This document shows, piece by piece, positions 1 to 7,605 of a stretch of 64,000 nucleotides of DNA. The notes below the pieces were generated by a model. The model made no database searches and had not been told where the DNA came from. It was given only the letters and a program-made list of their open reading frames with translations. The DNA comes from Ensifer sp. Root278 (GTDB taxonomy: Bacteria; Pseudomonadota; Alphaproteobacteria; Rhizobiales; Rhizobiaceae), in contig NZ_LMJJ01000012.1 of assembly GCF_001429285.1 (NCBI RefSeq), forward strand, positions 248,530 through 312,529, read 5' to 3'. How positions within the stretch are numbered: position 1 is the first letter of the stretch; each line of letters opens with the position of its first letter. Both the position numbers and the translations under genes were made by a program.

Positions 1-1257
1 GGTGAATTCGACGCCGAGGGATGCGAGCGCGTCCCAATAGGCCGGATAGGTCTTGGCGACGCAGCCAGGGTCCTCGATGGTGATGCCGCGGATCTTCAGG
101 CCGGCAAGCGCGAAGCTCATGGCGATGCGATGATCGGCAAAGGTGTCGATCGATGCCGGCAGGGTCTGGCCGGCAAGACCCGGGTCGGACGAGACGATGA
201 GGTCGTCGCCTTCCTCATGCGCAAGACCCGGCCGGATCGCTGTCAGGCCCAGCGACAGCGCGCGCACGCGGTCGCATTCCTTGACGCGCAGATTGGCGAG
301 ACCGACGAAGCGTACCGGCGTGTTGTTGAAGGCGGCGAGCACCGCAATCGTCGGGATCGCGTCTTGCATCTGCGAACCGTCGATGACAGCAGGCAGGTTC
401 GGGAAGCTTGAGATCACTGCATGAGCGCGCGCATCTGGCTGGGAGAAGGCTGTTGCCGGGACGCCGAGATCGATGGCGCCGCCGGTCAGCACTTCCGCCG
501 CCCAGAGATAGGTTGCAGCCGACGCGTCAGGCTCGATGACATAGTCCGCCGCACGATAGCCGGTCGGGGCGACCTGCCAGACGGACGGGCTCACCTGCTC
601 GACTTCGGCCCCGAAGGCGCGCATGGCGGCAACCGTCAGGTCGATGTAACCACGCGCGCCGATCTCGTCGCCGGCAAGCTCGATGCTGACAGGCCCCTTG
701 GCGCCCGGAGCCGCCATCAGCAAGGCAGAGACATACTGGCTGGAAAGGCCGGCATCGATGACGACGCGGCCGGCCGGAAAGCCGCCGGTGCCCTTGACGG
801 TGACCGGCGGGCAGCCGGTCTCGGAGGTAACCTCGACGCCGAGGGCGCCGAGTGCTTCGACCAGCGGCTTGATCGGGCGCTTGCGCATATGCTGGTCGCC
901 GTCGACGACGACTGTGCCATCGACGAGAGCGGCCGCCGCCGTCAGGAAGCGCGTCGCCGTTCCGGCATTGCCGAGGAACAGCGGTGCAGCCGGCGGGAGC
1001 AGCTTGCCCGTGCTGGTCACGACGAATGTGGTTTCATCCGGCTCGCTGACCTCGACACCCATCGCCCTGAGTGCATCCGCCATGTAGCGGGTGTCGTCGC
1101 TCTTCAAGGCACCCGTCAATCGGCTCGTGCCTTTCGCAAGGCCGGCCAGCAAAAGCGCGCGGTTGGTGATCGACTTCGAGCCCGGCGGGCGCACATGGCC
1201 GCGAAGCGGATGGTCGGTCGGCAGGATGGTCAGCTTCTTCATGGTATCGGTGGTCAT
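1..1257 (-). CDS. aroA: 3-phosphoshikimate 1-carboxyvinyltransferase (EPSP synthase), C-terminus cut by window edge
   Basis: Joins shikimate-3-phosphate and PEP to form EPSP in the cytosolic chorismate pathway. The minus frame is open from the window edge to an ATG at 1257 (a second ATG lies at 1242), giving 419 visible codons, so only the extreme C-terminus is missing. Visible signatures are PGSKSITNRAL near residues 25-35, LGNAGTATRFL near 95-105, RVKECDR, and DHRIAMSFA near 375. The Gly of NAGTA is the residue that is Ala in glyphosate-tolerant CP4-type enzymes, and the position of E. coli Pro101 is Phe. These motifs are unlike the CP4-type class II enzyme I would expect as the main rhizobial AroA, so this may be a second EPSPS. 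Its neighbour upstream is lemA, separated by 86 bp. Confidence 0.93.
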   Translation of the reverse strand, partial: MTTDTMKKLTILPTDHPLRGHVRPPGSKSITNRALLLAGLAKGTSRLTGALKSDDTRYMADALRAMGVEVSEPDETTFVVTSTGKLLPPAAPLFLGNAGTATRFLTAAAALVDGTVVVDGDQHMRKRPIKPLVEALGALGVEVTSETGCPPVTVKGTGGFPAGRVVIDAGLSSQYVSALLMAAPGAKGPVSIELAGDEIGARGYIDLTVAAMRAFGAEVEQVSPSVWQVAPTGYRAADYVIEPDASAATYLWAAEVLTGGAIDLGVPATAFSQPDARAHAVISSFPNLPAVIDGSQMQDAIPTIAVLAAFNNTPVRFVGLANLRVKECDRVRALSLGLTAIRPGLAHEEGDDLIVSSDPGLAGQTLPASIDTFADHRIAMSFALAGLKIRGITIEDPGCVAKTYPAYWDALASLGVEFT

Positions 1258-1343
1258 CGAATAGGTCTCTTGATGCGAATGAGCTGCGGCGGGAGCCCGC
1301 GGCCGGGATGTTCGTGGCGATCGGAACCGCGGATGGGAAAAGC

Positions 1344-1892
1344 TCAGAACTTGACCTGCGGCACCGCGCGATCGGCTTCGTTGGTGATCTCGAAATAGCC
1401 GGCTTTGACGAAACGGAAGGCGTTGGCGATCAGGTTCGACGGGAAGCTCTCGACCTTGACGTTGAGATCGCGGGCAGCGCCGTTGTAATAGCGGCGCGAC
1501 ATCTGGATCTCGCCCTCGATCGTCTCCAGTGAGCGCTGCAGTTCGGCGAAATTCTCGTTGGCCTTCAGATCCGGATAGGCTTCGGCAAGCGCGAACAGCT
1601 TGCCGAGCGCCTGGGACAGCGCGCCTTCGGCCTGCGCTCGCCCCTCGACATCGCCTGCAGGCACCGCTTGCGCCCGGTTGCGCATGGCGATCACCTCTTC
1701 GAGAGTCGACTTCTCGTGCGCCGCGTAGCCCTTCACGGTTTCGATCAGGTTGGGGATGAGATCGGCACGACGCTTCAACTGCACATCGATGCCGGACCAG
1801 GCCTCCTCGGCGATCTGCCGCGCCTTGACGAGACCGTTATAGACGAAAACCAGATACAGGATCACGACGACGGCGATTGCCAGACCGATCAT
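1344..1892 (-). CDS. lemA: LemA family protein
   Basis: 182 aa, usual length for LemA. The N-terminus is one hydrophobic segment (residues 2-20), followed by the family hallmark NGLVKARQIAEEAW and an all-helical domain with RADLIPNL and ARDLNVKVESFPSNLIA. The predicted topology is a single N-terminal anchor with a helical bundle on the outer side. The biochemical role of LemA is not established. The start is supported by GGAGGG eight bases before the ATG. LemA genes often sit beside a TPM or DUF2207 membrane partner; none is adjacent here. The gene shares orientation with aroA downstream. Confidence 0.93.
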   Translation of the reverse strand: MIGLAIAVVVILYLVFVYNGLVKARQIAEEAWSGIDVQLKRRADLIPNLIETVKGYAAHEKSTLEEVIAMRNRAQAVPAGDVEGRAQAEGALSQALGKLFALAEAYPDLKANENFAELQRSLETIEGEIQMSRRYYNGAARDLNVKVESFPSNLIANAFRFVKAGYFEITNEADRAVPQVKF

Positions 1893-2030
1893 AGGGTGCC
1901 CTCCAAAATTGCCCGGCCGAGATTAGCACCGGCTTTCAAGCTGCAAAGGCCTTTCTACCGCAATTGCGCGGAGAAACGCACTCCTCCCCAACTGTCGCTT
2001 CAAACGGAGACAATGCGCATTCCCCCTCGT

Positions 2031-2043
2031 GAACACAGTGTTC
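2031..2043. promoter_or_regulatory. Perfect 13-bp dyad, possible operator
   Basis: GAACACAGTGTTC is a perfect inverted repeat with a one-base centre, and the flanks (CGT and GCG) extend it with one wobble. It sits in the 253-bp spacer between divergent lemA (start 1892) and the small secreted gene (start 2146). A short symmetric site in a divergent spacer is typical of a repressor operator, but the cognate regulator is unknown. The rest of the spacer (1893-2145) holds no other structure I can defend. Confidence 0.35.
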
Positions 2044-2145
2044 GCGTGCGGCGTCCAATCCCTGTTCCAACGGGAACGGCAGCATTGCTGACCTTCAGCC
2101 ATATTCCAATCCAGAGAGCAACTCCTGGAAAACGAAGCTAAGGTC

Positions 2146-2343
2146 ATGAAAACGTTCGCACCCCTCATCAACGCAATCGCCTTCACGGCGCTTTTCGTTG
2201 CCTATGCGAACGTGTCCATCGCAGAGGAAAAGCCGGTCGGTGTTCGTCGCGCCTTACAGACCTATGCGGGTCAGATCTACACCGGCGCCTACCCCACCCT
2301 GGACCAGGCCAACAACGCTGCCGCCATCGTCAATGTTGTTTGA
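2146..2343 (+). CDS. Small predicted secreted protein, unknown function
   Basis: 65 codons. The N-terminus looks like a Sec signal peptide: MKT, a hydrophobic core over residues 5-22, and a likely cleavage after VSIA near residue 26. The mature peptide would be only about 39 aa. Codon use is GC-rich at third positions like the neighbours, and a weak AAGG precedes the ATG. No family recognised. Its TGA stop abuts the stop of the convergent kinase gene with zero bases between them (the two stops form TGATCA), so there is no room for a terminator. Confidence 0.5.
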   Translation: MKTFAPLINAIAFTALFVAYANVSIAEEKPVGVRRALQTYAGQIYTGAYPTLDQANNAAAIVNVV

Positions 2344-2895
2344 TCACGCAAAGATACGGCCGGCGATATGCTCGGCGGCCTCATTGGCGCCAAGCGTCGT
2401 CACATCGATCTCGACAACCGCATGACCATTGCCCCGCAGCAATCTGTGTCTGGCCCTAAGGTCCAAAAGGATCGCAGGATCGGTCAGCTTGTGTTGCTTT
2501 GACCGTCCGGCCCTTGTCAGCCGCTTGAGATTTTCCTCGACATCGCAATCGATGACGACCGCAACGAAGCGGGCGCCGCGCAGGCGCGCAAGCTCGGCGT
2601 AGTCTTCGAAGGCGCGGGTGTCGGAGGCGTCATCCGAGAGCGCATCGGTAAAGACGAAGGATTGTTCCCCTGGCGCCCTCGCCAAATGGTCCAACACACT
2701 CTCACGGATCGCCGCGCGCAGCGATCGATAGAGCGGTGTGCCCCGCGCAAACAGCGCCTCGGCCGGATTGATCAGCGTGTGGTTGTCGGCAAGCCGCGCG
2801 CCCAGCCTTTCGGCCAGATGGCGCGCGATCGTCAGCTTGCCGGTTCCCGGCCAGCCGTTGATGTGAACGACGAGGCCGGACGGTTGCGTGATCAA
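2344..2895 (-). CDS. P-loop ATPase/kinase, shikimate- or gluconate-kinase-like fold
   Basis: 183 aa from a TTG start at 2895 that overlaps the glyQ stop (sequence GCTTGATC), which suggests translational coupling. A Walker A loop is visible near the N-terminus ([13 protein letters not shown]), followed by NHTLINP and a later RTRAGR-like lid region ([15 protein letters not shown]). The open frame extends further upstream inside glyQ, but that part is out-of-frame glyQ sequence and has no domain content. The fold fits small-molecule kinases of the AAA_18/AAA_33 type; the substrate cannot be told. No glyS lies next to glyQ; this gene occupies the downstream position. Confidence 0.8.
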   Translation of the reverse strand: MITQPSGLVVHINGWPGTGKLTIARHLAERLGARLADNHTLINPAEALFARGTPLYRSLRAAIRESVLDHLARAPGEQSFVFTDALSDDASDTRAFEDYAELARLRGARFVAVVIDCDVEENLKRLTRAGRSKQHKLTDPAILLDLRARHRLLRGNGHAVVEIDVTTLGANEAAEHIAGRIFA

Positions 2896-3848
2896 GCCGC
2901 GTCCCGGTTGAAGTTCGCGCCGCCAGCGTCGGTCAGCAGGAAGGCTTCGCCGCAGGCCTTGGCCAGCGCTCGGACGCGCAGGATGTAGCTCTGGCGTTCG
3001 GTGACCGAGATGACGCCACGGGCATCGAGCAGGTTGAACACGTGGCTCGCCTTGATGCACTGGTCATAGGCGGGGAAGACGCATTTGTGCAGCTGATTGT
3101 TGCTGTGATCGCCTGGTGCGCCGGCGGCCAACAATGCCTGGCACTCCGCTTCGGCATCGATGAAGTGCTGATGCAGCATGGCGGTGTTGGCGTATTCGAA
3201 ATTGTAGCGCGAATATTCCTGTTCCGCCTGCAGGAAGACGTCGCCATAGCTGATCTTCTCGGCGCCTTCGCGGCCGTTGAAATTCAGGTCGTAGACGTTG
3301 TCGACGCCCTGCACATACATGGCGAGACGCTCGAGACCGTAAGTCAGTTCACCGGAAACCGGCGAGCATTCGATGCCGCAGACCTGCTGGAAATAGGTGA
3401 ACTGCGACACTTCCATGCCGTCGCACCAGCACTCCCAGCCGAGGCCCCAGGCGCCGAGCGTCGGGCTTTCCCAGTCGTCCTCGACAAAGCGGATATCGTG
3501 CAGCAGCGGATCGAGGCCGATCGCCTCCAACGAGCCGAGATAGAGCTCCTGCAGGTTGGACGGGTTCGGCTTCAAGAGCACCTGGTACTGATAGTAGTGC
3601 TGCAGGCGGTTCGGGTTTTCGCCGTAGCGGCCGTCGGTCGGGCGACGCGACGGCTGCACATAGACGGCACGCCAGGGGCGCGGACCAAGCGCGCGCAGGG
3701 TCGTTGCCGGATGGAAGGTACCGGCGCCCACTTCCATGTCGTAGGGCTGCAGGACGGCGCAACCCTTGTCGGCCCAGTAGTTGTGCAAAGTCAGGATCAG
3801 GGCCTGAAACGAGCGCTTCGGGTTCATATGATCGGGCAGAGTGGTCAT
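2892..3848 (-). CDS. glyQ: Glycyl-tRNA synthetase alpha subunit
   Basis: Catalytic subunit of the heterotetrameric (alpha2beta2) bacterial glycine-tRNA ligase. The protein from the ATG at 3848 is 318 aa, typical for GlyQ, beginning [15 protein letters not shown]. Hallmarks include [45 protein letters not shown] and [16 protein letters not shown] longer frame to 3896 adds 16 residues with no conservation. The beta subunit gene glyS is absent from this window, so alpha and beta are not directly adjacent as they are in many bacteria. The small membrane gene and S49 protease lie upstream in the same direction. Confidence 0.97.
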   Translation of the reverse strand: MTTLPDHMNPKRSFQALILTLHNYWADKGCAVLQPYDMEVGAGTFHPATTLRALGPRPWRAVYVQPSRRPTDGRYGENPNRLQHYYQYQVLLKPNPSNLQELYLGSLEAIGLDPLLHDIRFVEDDWESPTLGAWGLGWECWCDGMEVSQFTYFQQVCGIECSPVSGELTYGLERLAMYVQGVDNVYDLNFNGREGAEKISYGDVFLQAEQEYSRYNFEYANTAMLHQHFIDAEAECQALLAAGAPGDHSNNQLHKCVFPAYDQCIKASHVFNLLDARGVISVTERQSYILRVRALAKACGEAFLLTDAGGANFNRDAA

Positions 3849-3918
3849 GGATCGCGTCCGGATTTCTTCATAAAAATTGAGCCGGACAGGTGCCACGCCT
3901 GATGAGAAGGGTCAAGCA

Positions 3919-3955
3919 ACTACAGCGCCGGCCCGCCAATTAGACGCGCCGGAGC
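3919..3955. repeat. Partial copy of dispersed composite palindromic repeat (copy R5)
   Basis: ACTACAGCGCCGG followed by AATTAGACGCGCCGG in the spacer upstream of glyQ resembles the TACAGCG/GACGCGC half of the composite repeat seen at 21654-21755 and 41927-42022. Only this half is recognisable; the CTGCAT half is missing. Identification is by eye and this is the least certain copy. Confidence 0.4.
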
Positions 3956-3975
3956 CTCCGCGCCCTTTGATCTCG

Positions 3976-4167
3976 CTACTCGTCGTCGCGTTTCAGCCTG
4001 TACTCACCGGTCTCCGGATCCTGGACCAGCGTGCCCTGCGCCCCGGTCCGCTCCTCGCGGCGGGTCTGTTCACGCTGGCGCGTCAATTTCTGCGCATCGG
4101 CCACGAACTTGCGGTAGCCGAGCCAGAAGACGAAACCTGCAATCAGGAGCAGGATGAGTTGCGGCAT
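3976..4167 (-). CDS. Small single-pass membrane protein
   Basis: 63 aa. Residues 3-18 form one transmembrane segment (LILLLIAGFVFWLGY), followed by a charged tail rich in Arg, Glu and Gln ending DPETGEYRLKRDDE. GGAGG lies six bases before the ATG, a strong ribosome site. The gene lies between the S49 protease and glyQ in the same direction and is probably co-transcribed. Short proteins of this shape are common next to glyQ in rhizobia, but no function is known to me. Confidence 0.8.
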   Translation of the reverse strand: MPQLILLLIAGFVFWLGYRKFVADAQKLTRQREQTRREERTGAQGTLVQDPETGEYRLKRDDE

Positions 4168-4298
4168 TTTTCCTCCAAGGACATCACGCGTGAGCCAGGG
4201 CGCTTCCGATCAAATTCAGTCGTCGAAACGCCCTATCTCATGTTCTACGCAATTCCGGATGCGAAACCGTCGTACAATTTCGCTGGAATTGCTTGGGC

Positions 4299-5165
4299 TC
4301 AAAGCCCGAACCGCGCCCACAATGCCCTTTCCTCGATTGCTTCGGCAAGACCCGCTGCCGCCGACGCCGCCAAGGGCTCGACAAGGGCGCCGGCAACGGC
4401 CGTGCCGGTCTGCCGGCGGCCGAAAAGGCTGCGCACCGGCTGGATGAGTTCGAGCCGCGCCTTGTCGCCGTAACGCTTCTTCACCTCGCCGCGCAGATCG
4501 CCGAGACCGTCGATTAGCCCCAGTTCCAATCCGCGCCGGCCAGTCCAGAAAAGGCCGGAGAAGATATCCGGATCATCGGCGAGCATCTGTCCGCGACGCG
4601 CCTTCACCATCTGGATGAAGGTATCATGGATGTCGAGCTGCAGGTTCTTCAGAAACGCGATGTCCTGCTCCTTTTCCGGCTGGAACGGGTCGAGCATCAC
4701 CTTGTTTTCGCCGGCGGTATAGACGCGTCGTTCGACGCCGATCTTCTTCAGCAGCTCCGGAAAGCCGAAACCGCCGGAAACGACGCCGATCGAGCCGACG
4801 ATCGAGGTCGGATCGGCGATGATCTCATCGCCGGCGAGTGCGATCATGTAGCCGCCGGACGCTGCAACGTCCTCGACGAAGATCAGGACGCGCTTCTTCT
4901 TCTCCTGGGCGAGGTCCCGGATACGCTGATAGATCAGGCGCGACTGCACCGGGGAGCCGCCGGGCGAATTGACGGAGATCGTAACCGCAGGCGCTTCCTT
5001 GATTGCAAAGGCCTTTTCCAGAAGCGGTGCCGCCGTTGCCAGGTTGAGCGCCGGCCGGAATTGCCCGCCGCCAGCCATGATCGCACCGTGAAGCCGGACA
5101 ACGGGGATCGTCACGCCTTCCCTGCGAAATCGCCTCGGCAACAACCGTCTCAGGAACGCCTTCAT
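4299..5165 (-). CDS. S49 family serine protease (SohB/SppA-like)
   Basis: 288 aa. Members are Ser/Lys-dyad proteases that degrade signal peptides or membrane-protein remnants. The expected nucleophile lies in EDVAASGGYMIALAGDEI and the general-base Lys in YTAGENKVMLDPF; SIVGSIGVVSGGFGF is the third hallmark. The length is that of short SohB-type proteins, without the duplicated domain of long SppA. There is no clear cleavable signal or strong N-terminal membrane segment, so the location is uncertain. GGAG lies upstream of the ATG. Confidence 0.93.
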   Translation of the reverse strand: MKAFLRRLLPRRFRREGVTIPVVRLHGAIMAGGGQFRPALNLATAAPLLEKAFAIKEAPAVTISVNSPGGSPVQSRLIYQRIRDLAQEKKKRVLIFVEDVAASGGYMIALAGDEIIADPTSIVGSIGVVSGGFGFPELLKKIGVERRVYTAGENKVMLDPFQPEKEQDIAFLKNLQLDIHDTFIQMVKARRGQMLADDPDIFSGLFWTGRRGLELGLIDGLGDLRGEVKKRYGDKARLELIQPVRSLFGRRQTGTAVAGALVEPLAASAAAGLAEAIEERALWARFGL

Positions 5166-5312
5166 TTCAACTCCTGCCTACTGGATCGCTTTGGAGCAGC
5201 GTGAGGAAAACGGCATGGCACCTTTCCTCATGCCGCTCCGATGGCCAAATGTATTGGCCCATCCATGGCATGTATGCACTGCCACGACAAACGCAATGCC
5301 GCATACGGTAAA

Positions 5313-6101
5313 TCAGCGGCGGCGATAGGCGGCACGACCGTTGTTGAGATCGTCGACATGATCAGCGAAGCGATGCCCCTCCTCATGCATGACGAGTGGC
5401 GCGCGCAACACCAGCCGCTTGCGGCTCTGCTTGATCGCCGTCACCAGGATGCGCACGGCGTTTTCGCCGACGCGCGGATGCAGCGCCGTGATCTCGATGC
5501 CGCCGAAGCGGCGGCCGCAGGCGGCGATGATCTCGGCGATCGATTCCGGCCGGGCAATCAACGACAGTTGCCCGCCCGGCTTCATGATCGCGCCAGCCGT
5601 CTTCACCCAGACCTCGAAGAGCCCGTCGCTCATCGCATGGGCCTCAGCCTTGAGGCTGTCCGGCGTCTTGCGATCGGAAGCGTCGTTGAAGGGCGGATTC
5701 ATGATCACGTGGTCGAAGCTGTCATCCGCCAGACCCGCCGCGACACGCGCCTTGCCGGCAAGCGAGACATCGGCCTCCAGCACCGAGACCCGCGAAGCAA
5801 AGCGGGCATTCTCAGCCAGCAGCAGGCTGCGACGGGCATACTCCGCCATGATCGGTGAGCGCTCCACCAGCACCACCTCCGCAGCTGCGATCCGCGAAGC
5901 GACGGCCATGCCGGCGGCGCCCGCACCGGCGCCAAGATCGGCGATGCGGCAGGGATGATCCGAGGAAACGAGCGATGCCAGCAGCATCGCGTCCATGCCC
6001 GAGCGATGTCCCTGCCCCAGCGGCTGAACGACATGGAACTTGCCGCGATGGAAGGCATCGACGGTTTCGGTTGCGGCCGCCAGCACTGGGTCCGAGTTCA
6101 C
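5313..6101 (-). CDS. tRNA1(Val)-type adenine-N6 methyltransferase (TrmN6/YfiC family)
   Basis: 262 aa from a GTG at 6101. The frame runs on to 6530, but the GTG overlaps the stop of the upstream DUF2007 gene in a GTGA coupling, and the conserved domain starts there. Class I SAM methyltransferase features are DLGAGAGAAGMAVA (motif I), VLVERSP (motif II) and the N6-adenine signature NPPFND. The N-terminal GKFHVVQPLGQGHRSGMDAMLLA is typical of this family. E. coli TrmN6 methylates A37 of tRNA-Val1; the exact target here is inferred. Confidence 0.88.
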   Translation of the reverse strand: MNSDPVLAAATETVDAFHRGKFHVVQPLGQGHRSGMDAMLLASLVSSDHPCRIADLGAGAGAAGMAVASRIAAAEVVLVERSPIMAEYARRSLLLAENARFASRVSVLEADVSLAGKARVAAGLADDSFDHVIMNPPFNDASDRKTPDSLKAEAHAMSDGLFEVWVKTAGAIMKPGGQLSLIARPESIAEIIAACGRRFGGIEITALHPRVGENAVRILVTAIKQSRKRLVLRAPLVMHEEGHRFADHVDDLNNGRAAYRRR

Positions 6102-6319
6102 GACCGCAACTCCGCCTCGAGCCCGGCGTCGATCAATATCCGCCGCGCGGCTTCCGCGTCCTCGTCCGCGACCAGAAAACGGCGGGGCAGCAGGCCGAGC
6201 GAGCCTTCCAGAATGCTCATCCCCTGATCGGCGATGAGACTTGCGATGCCGGCATCCTTCATCAGGCTCTCGGCAAAGGAGAGCACGACGGCATCGTTGG
6301 TACGGATCAATTCCTTCAT
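6098..6319 (-). CDS. DUF2007 domain protein
   Basis: 73 aa small soluble protein beginning MKELIRTNDAVVLSFAESLMKDAGI, the standard opening of DUF2007, and ending in DEDAEAARRILIDAGLE. Pfam names the family a putative signal-transducing protein, but no biochemical role is established. Its stop overlaps the methyltransferase start by four bases (GTGA), so the two genes form one transcription unit. It is divergent from the polyprenyl synthase gene. Confidence 0.88.
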   Translation of the reverse strand: MKELIRTNDAVVLSFAESLMKDAGIASLIADQGMSILEGSLGLLPRRFLVADEDAEAARRILIDAGLEAELRS

Positions 6320-6390
6320 CCGGCGGTTTTTCCTGTCCTATTTCAGCAAGCGGGACAATTCGCCTCTTGCCGCACGGGATACCCCTTCCT

Positions 6391-6408
6391 ATTGTCGAAA
6401 GCGACAAT
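6391..6408. promoter_or_regulatory. 7-bp inverted repeat before polyprenyl synthase
   Basis: ATTGTCG-AAAG-CGACAAT is a perfect 7-bp stem with a 4-base loop. It lies seven bases upstream of the AGGAG (6415-6419) that serves the GTG at 6427. It may be an operator in the divergent spacer or a hairpin in the mRNA leader. No regulator can be named. Confidence 0.35.
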
Positions 6409-6426
6409 GAAAACAGGAGTCCCGGT

Positions 6427-7443
6427 GTGGGCGTAGTGATACCGCTGGAAGACAGCAAAAACAAACAGGCGTCCGTTAAGCCGCTCGTCGACCTGACAGC
6501 GCCGGACATGGAGCGCGCCAACCAGCTCATCCTGTCGAAGGCCGGTTCCGACGTTCAGATGATTCCCGAAGTCGCCAACCACCTGATTTCTTCCGGCGGC
6601 AAGCGCCTGCGCCCGATGCTGACGCTCGCCTCCGCCTCGATGTTCGGCTATGAGGGCGACGCCCACGTCAAGCTCGCCACCAGCGTCGAATTCATGCATA
6701 CGGCGACGCTGCTGCACGACGATGTCGTCGACGAAAGCGACCTTCGCCGCGGCAAGTCCACCGCGCGCACGATCTGGGGCAACCAGGCGAGTGTTCTTGT
6801 CGGCGACTTCCTGCTCGGCCAGGCCTTCCGCATGATGGTCGATGTCGGCTCGCTCGACGCGCTCGACGTGCTCTCGACGGCTGCTTCCGTCATCGCCGAA
6901 GGCGAAGTTCTCCAGCTTTCCGTCGCCAAGAACATGGAAACGACCGAGGACGATTATCTCCAGGTCATTCGCGCGAAGACCGCGGCACTCTTTGCCGCTG
7001 CCGCCGAAGTTGGACCGATCGTCGCCCAGACGAGCAAATCCGACCGCAATGCGCTGAAATCCTACGGCATGAACCTTGGCCTCGCCTTCCAGCTCGTCGA
7101 CGACGTGCTCGACTATGGCGGCTCGTCGAGCGACCTCGGCAAGAATGTCGGCGACGACTTCCGCGAAGGAAAGATCACGCTTCCGGTGATCCTGTCCTAC
7201 CGCCGCGGAACGGCAGAAGACCGGGCCTTCTGGCGCGAGGCGATCGAAGGCGGCGACAGCAGCGATCAGAACCTCGAAAAGGCGCTCGGCCTGATCAAGC
7301 GCTACGGCGGCTTGAGCGACACCATCGCGCGCGCCCAGCACTACGGCACGATTGCCCGCGATGCGCTGGCACCGCTGCCGGCGTCCCCCTGGAAGTCGGC
7401 GCTCACGGAAGTGATCGACTTCTGCATCGACCGGGTAAGCTGA
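6427..7443 (+). CDS. ispB: Polyprenyl (octa/decaprenyl) diphosphate synthase
   Basis: Builds the all-trans polyprenyl side chain of ubiquinone from IPP. 338 aa from a GTG at 6427 preceded by AGGAG with seven-base spacing; the frame upstream to 6241 is antisense to the DUF2007 gene and is not used. Both Asp-rich motifs are present: LLHDDVVDESD and LVDDVLDYGG. GGKRLRP binds IPP. Rhizobia make ubiquinone-10, so the product is probably decaprenyl diphosphate, though chain length cannot be read reliably. ispE, another isoprenoid gene, lies two genes downstream. Confidence 0.93.
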   Translation: MGVVIPLEDSKNKQASVKPLVDLTAPDMERANQLILSKAGSDVQMIPEVANHLISSGGKRLRPMLTLASASMFGYEGDAHVKLATSVEFMHTATLLHDDVVDESDLRRGKSTARTIWGNQASVLVGDFLLGQAFRMMVDVGSLDALDVLSTAASVIAEGEVLQLSVAKNMETTEDDYLQVIRAKTAALFAAAAEVGPIVAQTSKSDRNALKSYGMNLGLAFQLVDDVLDYGGSSSDLGKNVGDDFREGKITLPVILSYRRGTAEDRAFWREAIEGGDSSDQNLEKALGLIKRYGGLSDTIARAQHYGTIARDALAPLPASPWKSALTEVIDFCIDRVS

Positions 7444-7605
7444 CGGGACCTCAACCCTACCGGGACGACCGACAGGATTTTCTTGCCGCATTGCGCCAAA
7501 AAAGCCATTCTGTTCCTCAAGAGTTGCGCTGGGCTATATGTGGCTGACTCCGGAAACAACCCTCAGTGGTGCGCAAGACCGAGCAATCGGCACGAAAGGT
7601 TTGAC

